DNA from: Alphaproteobacteria bacterium
GTDB lineage: Bacteria > Pseudomonadota > Alphaproteobacteria > UBA2966
Assembly: GCA_018654745.1 (NCBI GenBank)
Contig: JABILA010000080.1
Coordinates: forward strand, 1 to 57,236
Direction: 5' to 3'
DNA: 57,236 nucleotides
This document shows, one piece after another, positions 1 through 8,200 of this stretch. A model generated the notes under the pieces. That model made no database searches and was not told the DNA's origin. It saw nothing but the letters and a program-made list of their open reading frames with translations. Both the position numbers and the translations under genes were made by a program. Numbering within the stretch: position 1 is the first letter of the stretch; each line of letters starts with the position of its first letter.

Positions 1-90
1 AAAGCCGCGGCAGCCTATGCCGCCGCCATCCTCAGGGATGTTCCAGCCCCTGTTGCCGTCGCCTCTTTGATGGCGTTCCTCAGCGTTTGA
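1..90 (+). CDS. C-terminal fragment of an unknown protein (cut by window edge)
   Basis: Frame 1 is open from the first base to a TGA at 88-90 and encodes 29 residues rich in alanine and valine, ending in LMAFLSV. The start lies outside the window. No family can be recognised from this stretch. It runs toward the leftward genes at 277-871 and would be the next gene of the mobile element. A chance open frame of this length is possible, so it is a weak call. Confidence 0.3.
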   Translation, partial: KAAAAYAAAILRDVPAPVAVASLMAFLSV

Positions 91-182
91 TTATTTCGAT
101 GTTTGAAGTCGGGAATTTGGGCGTTCTGGCGACCGACGTGCGACATATACGGCTTCATTTTGACAACACCTGACACTTCCAT

Positions 183-259
183 AATGTCTGCTCGTGGCTA
201 AAAACGGAAGTACAAAGTACTGCTTGCAAATGTCCGCTCTCAAGGGCACTTCGGAAGTA
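183..259. repeat. Imperfect direct repeat in a non-coding gap
   Basis: Two copies of AATGTCYGCTC followed 11-12 nt later by CGGAAGTA lie at 183-212 and 229-259. They fill much of the 91-276 gap, which otherwise holds no convincing gene. They resemble decayed copies of a short dispersed repeat. I cannot tell whether they are functional. Confidence 0.4.
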
Positions 260-276
260 TTTGAGCCGAAAATACG

Positions 277-609
277 CTACAAACCAACTGCATCTGTGAG
301 CTCTCTGATCCGTCGTCGGCGTGCATCTGGTGAAAGCTGGACCGCCACCGTTTCTTGAGTAGCAGGCTGGCGGCACTTCGTTCGAACATATTGAGCGACT
401 TCTGCATGGGCCTTGAACCTGAGTTCAATTGGGTATTCATCGTTCAACGCGATTTCGGCCATCGCAATCACTGGATCATAATCTTCGTGACCTAGCTCAT
501 TGACGCGCTTCTGGAGCAACTCGGCTACCGCCGCGTTATAGTGGTTCCGGGCACCAACCGGACGGCCCGCCCCGATTCGCTTTCCACCTCTACCTGAAGA
601 CATGTTCAT
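277..609 (-). CDS. Small phage-type DNA-binding protein, small-terminase-like (GGKRxGAGRP motif)
   Basis: This 110-residue protein begins with a glycine/arginine-rich segment, GGKRIGAGRPVGARN (about residues 8-22). That signature opens many phage small-terminase-like and related packaging or DNA-binding proteins. The rest is predicted helical, with an ELLQKRVNEL segment and a basic stretch (ARRRRIREL) near the C-terminus. It is shorter than a full terminase small subunit, so it may be a satellite version or only a DNA-binding protein sharing the motif. It follows the XRE gene by 28 nt on the same strand, so the two are probably co-transcribed. Two in-frame ATGs, at 609 and 603, could start it. 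The motif is visible; the packaging role is inference. Confidence 0.7.
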   Translation of the reverse strand: MNMSSGRGGKRIGAGRPVGARNHYNAAVAELLQKRVNELGHEDYDPVIAMAEIALNDEYPIELRFKAHAEVAQYVRTKCRQPATQETVAVQLSPDARRRRIRELTDAVGL

Positions 610-637
610 CGTCTCGCGCTTTTTGATCGATGATTGA

Positions 638-871
638 TTATGAGTTCTTTGTGCCTGTTTTGCCTACCGGTTTTAGGAGGTCCATAGGCTGCACGCCAAG
701 GGCACTGGCAAGTTTCGCAATAATCAAAACTGTCGGGTTTCTGATCCCGCGTTCGATACCGCTTATGTATGTGCGATGCAGCTCTGTCTCGAAGGCAAAC
801 TCCTCCTGCGACCAGTCATGCTCTTTCCTGATCCTTCTGACGTTGAGACCGACTTGCCTTCGGATATCCAT
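638..871 (-). CDS. XRE-family helix-turn-helix transcriptional regulator
   Basis: The 77-residue protein is almost entirely one HTH_3 (Cro/CI) domain, about residues 7-66. It contains the typical pattern of LNVRRIRKEHDWSQEEFA, a recognition helix with HRTYISGIERGIRNP, and LAKLASALGV-like packing in helix 5. It has no sensor domain, as for small phage or element repressors. It is divergent from the gene at 975, and the space between them holds a perfect palindrome (908-920) 37 nt from its start, a likely operator. It probably represses itself and its neighbours. The small-terminase-like gene follows it. Confidence 0.9.
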   Translation of the reverse strand: MDIRRQVGLNVRRIRKEHDWSQEEFAFETELHRTYISGIERGIRNPTVLIIAKLASALGVQPMDLLKPVGKTGTKNS

Positions 872-907
872 CCACGAAACAAGCCAGCATGATGACTATT
901 GATCTAC

Positions 908-920
908 AGACTATAAGTCT
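908..920. promoter_or_regulatory. Palindrome AGACT-ATA-AGTCT, probable XRE operator
   Basis: A perfect 5+3+5 dyad lies between the divergent XRE gene (start 871) and the gene starting at 975. Its size and place suit a Cro/CI-type dimer site. Binding by the XRE protein is inference. Confidence 0.45.
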
Positions 921-974
921 CATTTTGGTTTACTAAGCGAATTCAGAAGCCTACTGTTTCAGTTCCGTGAGCTA

Positions 975-2003
975 ATGATAGATGACCAGCAAATGGCAGT
1001 ACTTCCCATCAAGGAAATCAGAAGATTTCTTGTCAACGACAAAAGAATACGGGCAGCTATTCAAGCTGGCTATGATATTGAACTGACTGACGATCCCGAA
1101 GTTCTTTCCAAACGATTGGTTGAGGCTCTGGACCAGATCCCCCATGAAAACCCGGCTCAAGAAACAGTTTCTAATTCTGAGGTGTTAAAAGCAGCTGTAC
1201 TTGCGATAGCCAGTAGCAGCGCCAATTGGGCCACCATCCAAAAAAAAAGAGCAGCGATCAAATCGGCGCTTTGTCAGTATGACCCTCTTGCTGTGACGCA
1301 GGCTCCTGAGTTTGAAATTCGAAATGAATTAATCCGCTTGCTACCAGGACAAAACCAAACGGCAAATGCTGACGCAATGATTAAATGGGCCGTAACGCTC
1401 TCGGAGAACAAGGACTACTACAAAGAGGTGATTTGCCGGACCTATCTCGAAATTACAGAACACCCTTCATGGTTTGCAATTGACTCAGATAAGCATTTTC
1501 CGATGGCGGTTTTAAGTTTAGCCGGAATATTTGCGAACCCGGTGAATCGGTGGAGAAAACTAAAACCATACAAATTCCACGGTATGCAAGTTCCCATTGC
1601 CTGCGAGTTCCTTAGAAACTTGGGTTGGAGCGGCTTCAAGCCGGACCGACATGTTATTCGTGCGATTGCACTTTGGGAGGCGGCTTTGAAGGAGAAGCAT
1701 GGGGATGCCGTGGAAAAGGCTTTTTGTCACTTAGTAGATATCGTAGATACAACCAGCAAAACGATCCTCTGCCCGATTAAATCCGCCGTTTATGCGGTTC
1801 ATGCGACACCCGCCGGAATGGACTACTCCGAAGCCGATAATCTCTTATGGGCATTTATTTCAAATGTTGTGAACCTACGCCAAAAAGACATTGTCAACGT
1901 TTGGCTGAAAGATCAAATCGACATGACTGAAAGCTCCTTCGACATGTATGATAGAATCACAAAACTAGATACTTGGCCAAACAGCCTCATTTGTGAAGAA
2001 TGA
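975..2003 (+). CDS. Unknown protein with a HhH-GPD glycosylase-like segment
   Basis: The 342-residue protein has no signal peptide or membrane segment. Residues about 200-227 (KFHGMQVPIA...LGWSGFKPDRHV) resemble the helix-hairpin-helix plus PxDxHV stretch of HhH-GPD base-excision glycosylases: a short GxxxPxA hairpin, then an Asp (D224) just before HV, where the catalytic Asp sits in that superfamily. No 4Fe-4S cysteine pattern follows. The first 150 residues are unrecognised. An alternative ATG is at 993. It ends 1 nt from the convergent gene at 2005. It is element cargo; a role in DNA damage or defence is only a hypothesis. Confidence 0.7.
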   Translation: MIDDQQMAVLPIKEIRRFLVNDKRIRAAIQAGYDIELTDDPEVLSKRLVEALDQIPHENPAQETVSNSEVLKAAVLAIASSSANWATIQKKRAAIKSALCQYDPLAVTQAPEFEIRNELIRLLPGQNQTANADAMIKWAVTLSENKDYYKEVICRTYLEITEHPSWFAIDSDKHFPMAVLSLAGIFANPVNRWRKLKPYKFHGMQVPIACEFLRNLGWSGFKPDRHVIRAIALWEAALKEKHGDAVEKAFCHLVDIVDTTSKTILCPIKSAVYAVHATPAGMDYSEADNLLWAFISNVVNLRQKDIVNVWLKDQIDMTESSFDMYDRITKLDTWPNSLICEE

Positions 2004-2004
2004 A

Positions 2005-2583
2005 TCAATTATCTGAAATACCTAAGCCTGATAGAATAGCGAGAAGCTCCTGCGCTGCTGTCGGCTCAAATTCCAAGTGAACTTCAGTTTCCGCAATTTT
2101 CAAAAACTCTTGCACATTGTCTTGGTCGCCATCCATTGACGCAATGTATCTAAGGCAATCTGAGAAAAGATGAACGGCAACAGGGTGCGCAGCCTCCCAA
2201 TCCATCTTCTCGTCATAACCATGGTAGGAATAGACAAGCCAGCTTGGGTTCGCCATACCAACAAAGTTGGCGTGGCTAAATAGCTTTGGGAAATGAAAGC
2301 GGTCCCGAAAGTGGGCATATTCCCCGCGAAAATGTGTATAAACCATTTGGTCAATAAATACTGAAACCATCAACACGGTGCGCATTTGGTTCGGATTGGC
2401 AGATGGATCGATCAACCTCTCCGTCCCACATTGACAAATACCATCTTCCTTACGAATACCGGGAAACAGGGTGTCGCTCTGATTCCAAAACCACCTGATC
2501 AGCCTATCGGTCCTTGTAAGACGGAACTTTTGAGCCATTTTTGCAATCACGTCCTGCGCAAACCGAATCATGCGGCAGCTCAT
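2005..2583 (-). CDS. Hypothetical protein, element cargo
   Basis: A 192-residue soluble protein that I do not recognise. It has several aromatic/histidine-rich stretches (about residues 80-115, HFRGEYAHFRDRFHFPKLF then SYHGYD) and a CxC pair (GICQCG) near residue 50. It is the last of three leftward genes at 3248, 2972 and 2583, and ends one base from the stop of the convergent gene at 975-2003. Base composition matches the rest of the element. A 100-nt gap separates it from the gene upstream, so it may have its own promoter. Confidence 0.65.
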   Translation of the reverse strand: MSCRMIRFAQDVIAKMAQKFRLTRTDRLIRWFWNQSDTLFPGIRKEDGICQCGTERLIDPSANPNQMRTVLMVSVFIDQMVYTHFRGEYAHFRDRFHFPKLFSHANFVGMANPSWLVYSYHGYDEKMDWEAAHPVAVHLFSDCLRYIASMDGDQDNVQEFLKIAETEVHLEFEPTAAQELLAILSGLGISDN

Positions 2584-2684
2584 GGCGCGAGAAAAAGTAT
2601 CAACTTGATGATGTTGACGATCAGGTCTAGCACATCCATTTAGTCACCTTTTGGAATTGAAACTCCGCACACAGTGCGTCGAGC

Positions 2685-2972
2685 TCAGGCCTTGCTTCTG
2701 ATCCACCTGATAAGGGGGCCCGACAAACTGTCAGCATGCAGGTGGTCCGTGGTATCCGGTATCAGACCTTTCTCAACAAGCTGACGCTTTAGTTCCAGGA
2801 GCCTCTCTTCTGATTTGCCCCACAAAAATGAATTTCTGACCTGCATACCTAAGAAAAAGTGCTCATGCTGAAGGTCAAGTTCAGAAGGATTTCGAAGTCT
2901 GTCACGGTCCTCATCTGTCATGCCATTGATCCACTCAAGGCATTCAGACAAAATTTCTACACTGTCATTCAT
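2685..2972 (-). CDS. Small DUF6794-like protein
   Basis: This 95-residue protein follows the pattern I associate with DUF6794: an acidic N-terminal helix with LxECLEWINGMTDEDRDRLRN, then HFFLGMQVRNSFLWGKS (about residues 38-54), then an amphipathic helix and a C-terminal D..S..LIRWI segment. The GMxxRNxxxLWG core is the clearest match. The family's biochemical function is not known to me; such small acidic proteins often occur beside toxins or in mobile DNA. It lies 27 nt after the gene at 3000-3248 on the same strand, which suggests co-transcription. Confidence 0.65.
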   Translation of the reverse strand: MNDSVEILSECLEWINGMTDEDRDRLRNPSELDLQHEHFFLGMQVRNSFLWGKSEERLLELKRQLVEKGLIPDTTDHLHADSLSGPLIRWIRSKA

Positions 2973-2999
2973 CGGCGTCTTCTTTTCTAAAAGGTCAGA

Positions 3000-3248
3000 T
3001 TATTTTGGTTCCCTGAGCTGGTGACGGATTACAATTTCGTCGTCCACGCCGCGAGAAGCGATTCCAAGCCCGGTGCTTTTTCCAAAACACTTGATTGCCC
3101 CTCCTGCATCGATAACTACAAATCCAGCAGAAACAACTTCGGAACCGTCAAAGTGTCTGGCGACATCATCGTGGTAAAAATCATCGCCGGGAAAAATCAC
3201 GGCCTTCTCACCCTCGGTTGTTCGCAAAATGATGTATTTGCTCGACAA
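3000..3248 (-). CDS. Small hypothetical protein, phage/element type
   Basis: The 82-residue product starts MSSKYIILRTTEGEKAVIFPGD and carries a SAGFVVIDAGG strand-turn followed by CFGKSTGLGIASRGVDDEIV. It reads as a compact beta-rich domain. I recall similar short proteins in phages and integrated elements, but no function. An equally long frame on the opposite strand looks less like a protein. It is the first gene of the leftward trio and is divergent from the WYL regulator. The twin palindromes at 3291-3335 lie in the shared promoter region and may control it too. Confidence 0.6.
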   Translation of the reverse strand: MSSKYIILRTTEGEKAVIFPGDDFYHDDVARHFDGSEVVSAGFVVIDAGGAIKCFGKSTGLGIASRGVDDEIVIRHQLREPK

Positions 3249-3290
3249 GTGATTCCCCTGTTTTGAAAATGGGTCGGCGGTCTAATACAT

Positions 3291-3335
3291 ATAGTTACTA
3301 TACGGTTGATTTGTTTCTGTCAATATAGTTTCTAT
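3291..3335. promoter_or_regulatory. Two palindromic 11-mers, probable WYL-regulator operators
   Basis: ATAGTTACTAT (3291-3301) and ATAGTTTCTAT (3325-3335) differ by one base, are each dyad-symmetric, and start 34 bp apart, about three helical turns. The first extends to TATAGT-T-ACTATA. They lie between the divergent gene at 3248 and the WYL-regulator start at 3371. Regulators of the BrxR/CapW family bind dyads before their own operons, so autoregulation is the simplest reading. Binding itself is inferred. Confidence 0.6.
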
Positions 3336-3370
3336 GCTCATAAGTGTTTTGCAGAAAGGGCTACATTTTT

Positions 3371-4234
3371 ATGGAGCAGGGCAAACTTCGCTGGGGCGTT
3401 GAACAAAGGCTCGAGTTCATCGAGACCACTTTGTATTGGCAAGGCACGATTAACCGTGGTGACTTGATGGCCCGCTTCGGGATATCTGTTCCCCAGGCCT
3501 CGGCAGACATCAAAAAATATCGGGAGGCTGCACCTGACAACATGGCGTATGACGGTCAGTTGAAACGATACGTTGCTACTGAGGCATTTACGCCGATTCT
3601 GAAAAAGCCGGTCGCTGAAGACTACTTGTCCAATCTCAGGGGCAGCGAAGGCCAAAGTAATATGGTGCCCTACTCACCCCCATATGATGACCTCAAACTG
3701 CCTCAGCGCCTCATCTCGCCGCGTATCTTGCGGTTTATTACAATGAGTATTCAGGGCAATTTGGACATCCAGATACGGTACCAATCCATGTCACGTCCGA
3801 AACCAATCTGGCGGTGGGTAACACCGCATGCTCTTGGAACCGATGGGCGCCGTTGGCACTTCCGCGCCTACTGCCATATGGATGGCATATTCAAAGATTT
3901 CCTTTTCAGTAGAGTACTTGAAACAAAAAGCACCCGGGAAAGTGAAATACGTTCATCTGACGATGAAGATTGGAACGAGATAGTCAATGTACAAATCTCA
4001 CCAAACTCTCAACTCCCTTTATCCCAACAAAAAGTAATCGCCTTGGACTATGGTATGCGACAAAGTGTGATGAAGATTTCAGTACGCCGGTCCATGCTGT
4101 TTTATCTTCTCCAAAGGCTAAATTTGCTCGATGATGAAGCTTCGGCCTCAAACAGTAGATACCTGGAACTACAGAACCGAAACGAGCTTCATCCGTTGAT
4201 AAAAAATCAAAATCAATCAGAGAGCAGCCTATGA
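3371..4234 (+). CDS. WYL-domain transcriptional regulator, BrxR/CapW type
   Basis: The 287-residue protein opens with a winged helix whose wording matches BrxR/CapW-type regulators: RLEFIETTLYWQGTINRGDL, then FGISVPQASADI (residues about 13-48 from this start), and YDGQLKRY. A WYL core follows (about 115-200: IQIRYQSMSRPKP, then WHFRAYC, then FKDFLFSRV), and then a C-terminal WCX-like part. In the family, the WYL domain senses a ligand and the dimer represses a defence operon. The frame could begin at GTG 3344, but ATG 3371 has AAAGGG upstream and matches the family start. Its stop overlaps the next ATG (ATGA). It heads the operon to 8304. Confidence 0.88.
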   Translation: MEQGKLRWGVEQRLEFIETTLYWQGTINRGDLMARFGISVPQASADIKKYREAAPDNMAYDGQLKRYVATEAFTPILKKPVAEDYLSNLRGSEGQSNMVPYSPPYDDLKLPQRLISPRILRFITMSIQGNLDIQIRYQSMSRPKPIWRWVTPHALGTDGRRWHFRAYCHMDGIFKDFLFSRVLETKSTRESEIRSSDDEDWNEIVNVQISPNSQLPLSQQKVIALDYGMRQSVMKISVRRSMLFYLLQRLNLLDDEASASNSRYLELQNRNELHPLIKNQNQSESSL

Positions 4235-5034
4235 CGAATTCTGACTCAGTTAACTGGGGTGTTCCGGATTGGAGGGACGAGACAGCTTATCCAAGCCTAG
4301 ATGATTTGGACGAAACTCATTGGCGATGGGAATTTTTGCGTCGCAGAGACGATGTCCGAAGTGATTGGGAAGCCTACGCGAACGATACATTAGAGGAAAA
4401 CCTGTCAAAATCGAAAATGGCAGGTGAAGCTTTGAGTGGAGAGCGTATTTGGCCCGTAGATGCTCCAAAGTTCAGGGCCAATGTCCCAAATTGCCTTCAT
4501 AAATACTGCCTCGATGGGCTCCCCAATCCGTCTCTCGCCAGTCCTTCTGGATTGAAGTTTCAACCATCGTCCTTCGGCCTGTTTGTCACGTCCTCAGACG
4601 AAGAAACGTTGCCAGAATCCTTTCTAGAAGATTGCGAGCTGGAGGAAGTTGAGAATGAACGCCTTGCCTACCAGTTCCCTGACGAAAGTTACAAGTCAGC
4701 GCCTTCGTCAAGCGGTGTTGAATGGAATTTCGATCTTGGCAAACCGCTACATCCCCAATTTGAAAATGCGAAAGAATATATTGATGCCCACCTCCAACGG
4801 CTGGGTATTCGCCAAAAACGCGAGAGGCCGACCCAACTTGACCTGACTATGCTATTGAGGGTTCTTGATGCGAGGCAAGACGACCAAACTCTGAAAATAA
4901 TTGGCCGTGAGATACTTGGCATCGGTGAAGGTACTAGCCACGACACAAATGTAGCAGCAAATGCCAAAACAAAGCTCAAGACCGCTTATGGCCTTGGAAT
5001 AAATTTCAGCTCTAAGATCCTCCTTAAAACTTAA
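4231..5034 (+). CDS. DUF6499/DUF2285-type protein of mobile elements
   Basis: The 267-residue product begins with a DUF6499-like segment, residues about 10-48 (VPDWRDETAYPSLDD, then WRWEFLRRRDDVRSDW). It ends with a DUF2285-like helical segment, about 200-265 (LLRVLDARQDD, then IIGREILGIG, KTKLKTAYGLG). The middle is acidic and low in known motifs. Such proteins are common on alphaproteobacterial plasmids and integrative elements, where they are annotated as transcriptional regulators without firm proof. Translation is coupled to the WYL gene by a 4-nt ATGA overlap. A 34-nt gap separates it from the 59-residue gene. Confidence 0.8.
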   Translation: MTNSDSVNWGVPDWRDETAYPSLDDLDETHWRWEFLRRRDDVRSDWEAYANDTLEENLSKSKMAGEALSGERIWPVDAPKFRANVPNCLHKYCLDGLPNPSLASPSGLKFQPSSFGLFVTSSDEETLPESFLEDCELEEVENERLAYQFPDESYKSAPSSSGVEWNFDLGKPLHPQFENAKEYIDAHLQRLGIRQKRERPTQLDLTMLLRVLDARQDDQTLKIIGREILGIGEGTSHDTNVAANAKTKLKTAYGLGINFSSKILLKT

Positions 5035-5068
5035 ACACCTCTCCTCATTTTGAGGGAAATATCGCGGC

Positions 5069-5248
5069 ATGTTAAATGGCCGCACCACTCCCCATGCCTC
5101 GTCTAAACTTCGTCCAGGCACCAAAGCCGATACATCCGTCGATATTTCGCCGGCGCTGCATGATTTAGTTCGATTGTTGGCCGATGTTGCGACCGAGGAT
5201 GTCGCCAATAATGAAGATCACTCCGATCGGGATGAACCCGATCAATGA
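5069..5248 (+). CDS. 59-residue small protein, coupled to the primase-helicase
   Basis: ATG at 5069 opens a 59-codon frame to TGA at 5246-5248. The TGA overlaps the ATG of the primase-helicase (ATGA, 5245-5248), a classic sign of translational coupling. The product has a basic N-terminus (NGRTTPHASSKLRPGTK), one amphipathic helix (PALHDLVRLLADVATEDVA, about residues 28-46) and a very acidic tail. This looks like a small partner or recruitment peptide for the next protein. I do not recognise a family. Its short length makes it easy to miss. Confidence 0.7.
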   Translation: MLNGRTTPHASSKLRPGTKADTSVDISPALHDLVRLLADVATEDVANNEDHSDRDEPDQ

Positions 5249-8200
5249 CCTACGATCCATATAGGCTTCTCGACAACGGGTACTCCCCGATCCCGATTCC
5301 GACGGGAACGAAAGCGTGTTTGGTCAAAGGTTGGTCGAGATTCTGTGACATCTTTCCGACAGAAGATGAGATCGAAGAATGGAAAAGACGTTGGCCTGGA
5401 TGCGGGTGGGGTATTGCTTGTGGGCGGATCGTTGCAATTGACATCGACGAACTTGATCCCATCAAAGCGGCCGAAGTCCACAGGCATGCCCTGAAGATTT
5501 TTGGTCCTACAGATTTGATGAGGGTGGGGAAATGGCCCAAGCGCGCCCTAATTTATCAAGCCGAAGGTGATATTGCCTCTACGAGCGTACCAGCCATCGA
5601 TATTCTCGCGCGGGGGAAACAATTTGTTGCGTTTCATATTCACCCGGCGACTAAAAAGCCCTATCGGTGGGTGTTCGAGAGTCCTCTCGACGTTGACATT
5701 TCCCAAGTGCCAAAAGTCACTCAGGAACAGATCAACACTTTTATTGCGCCCTACCGGTTAAGAAATGCTCCCGCGACTTCAAGCGGCGAATTACAGGACA
5801 TCGAGTGGGGCGAAAGTGGAAAAGCGATCGACGGTCGAGAAGCACTTCTCTTCAAAATTGTTGGCGAGGTGAGCACCGAATTTGGATGTCCCACTTCAGA
5901 CCAGTTCATTCGATCTATTGCGGATGAGGCATGGGAAAGATTCGAAGGTCTCGCGGATTTAACACGCACCAAAGGTGATGGAAGAAAGCTTTATGACCTT
6001 TCTGACGCACATTCCAAAGCGCGTTGGCGTGTCCGCAACAATAAAAAGGAGGCAATTGAAGTCCCCCCGTCTTTTCCCGCTGAAACTGAGTTGTCCGCAA
6101 AAGACGCTTCTGAGGCTCTCATGGCCTCAATTCAATTCTTTTTCCAATCTGCGTCTCAGTACTCAACTGCTCGCCGGGAAGTCAGCAAACGCATGGAAGA
6201 AATTTTGTCGAAGGAGCGCGACAAGTATTGGCTGGATCACGTACAACCCAGTGACATGACCTGGTGGTTCGACCTTCCAAAAGATCTAGAAAAATCGATC
6301 ACCGCAAAGATGAAGCCAGTGATACAAGCCAACGTGAAGCGAGAATTCGACGTCGATGATCTGGACCACGCCCCTAGACTCCAAATCAAAGCGGCTGCTG
6401 GCCTTGGTAAAACCACCGAGGTAATACGAGAGCTGCCAAAGCACAAAGGCCTCGTTTGCAATTATCATGTCCCTTCAACGGAATTGGCCCTTGAGCTAGC
6501 AAAGAAATTTCGTGAAGCCGGAGTGCCAGCGCGAGCCATCCTTGGCAGGGAGAATGGAGCTCCTGACAATCCAATGTGTGCAAAATACTTGGCGGCGAAG
6601 AAGGCGAGCACCCTTGGACTGAATGTCTACAAGACCTTGTGCAGGAGCGGAGATAACGAGGGCAATATCCACGAATGTAAACACTTCATGAATTGTCGTT
6701 ATCTCAAACAGCTCCACGAAGTTCCAAATGTTCGAATAATGGCCCACGAGTACCTTTTTTCCCCACCGCCAATGCGAATAAAAACCCCTGACATCATTGT
6801 CATTGATGAAAACTTTACGCTGCGGTCAACAGTTAGTTGCTCATTCAGCATCGACCGTCTGCCGAGTGAAGTTCGCGATTGTGTCTATCAAGCGACCAAC
6901 GACGGCCTCGATCTAAAAACAGCTTTGGTCAATGCTGGATTCACGAAAAGGCGATTAAGAGAAATCGCGAAAACCATCGACCCGAATATTGAACACGATG
7001 TTCTCCCGAGTATGCCTGAAGAAATGGCAATATCTCGTTTGAATTCAATTGCCGAATCAGAGCAGCAGAAAGTCGTAAAGTTTCTTGAATGCGCAGCCGA
7101 TGAGTTCGATTTTGACCGCGGCTTTCATGGTGTGAACATCGAGAAAGATGCCCAAGTACAAATAGCTGGGAAAACAGAACGCCAGCACAGGGTCGCCGTA
7201 TATTGGCGCCGCAAACCTAATTGCTCGAATACGACCCCTATCCTCATTATTGATGCTGACGCTGACGTGGAAATCAATAAGCGATTTTTCGGCTTTTGGC
7301 TCAAGGCGGAAAGGATTACAGCTCGACGCAACTGCCACGTCATTCAGTGCCGATCATCTCGAATGAGCAAAATAGCTTTGACAGGAATGGATGGTAAAGG
7401 GAAAACACCATCGCTAAATAAGGCACTTAAGATCATTGAAGCTGAGGTGAGCCAAGGCCATAAAGTCCTGGTTGTGACAAACAAACCCGTTCGCGAACTC
7501 ATTACGGGCGAATCTGCGTCCCTTCAACGAAGTTCCAACTGGAATGGCGCAACCATCACACACTTCGGAGCCATCAGGGGTTGTGACGAATGGAAGGATT
7601 ACGACACGGTTATTGTTCTTGGCCGTGAGCAATCACCGCCTCATTCAACCGATGAAGTTTGTCGAGCTCTCTGGGCGGATGACCCTAGACCGCTGAGATT
7701 TTCTGACGGAAGTTACATTGAAGCGCCACGAGGCTATCGGTTGGCGAATAGAGCCCATTACGGAGTGACATCTCATATTCACCCGGATGAACGTGGGCAA
7801 AAGATCCTTGAACAAATTCGAGAACGCGAAACCGTGCAAGCTATCGACAGGCTGCGTCTTGTTCACGCAACGGACAAGAAGAAAGTCATTATCCTTTGTA
7901 GTCTTCCTGTCGACATCACGGTGAACGAGCTAAAGTCGCTCGACCAACTATCCGGCAACATTTCCCGGATGGGGCTCGAGAAGTTCAATATTGCCATAGA
8001 ACGTGCCGGAATGCTGCCGCTCGGTGGCCGTGACCTCAAGCTGGCATTCCCCGATCTATGGAGCTCAGTCAACGCAGCATCAAGCAGCCTCGAGAAAATC
8101 CCCACAACATCAAATAATATACTATTTGATGTCCCACCCCATTATCGAAGTGCAACATACCGCAGGGTCGGCCAGCGGGGAAAATCTTCCCGGGTATTAT

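Noticed and set aside
3021..3266. 81-residue rightward frame opposite the gene at 3000-3248
   Set aside because: The leftward frame reads as a coherent beta-rich protein and forms part of a same-strand trio; the rightward one does not.
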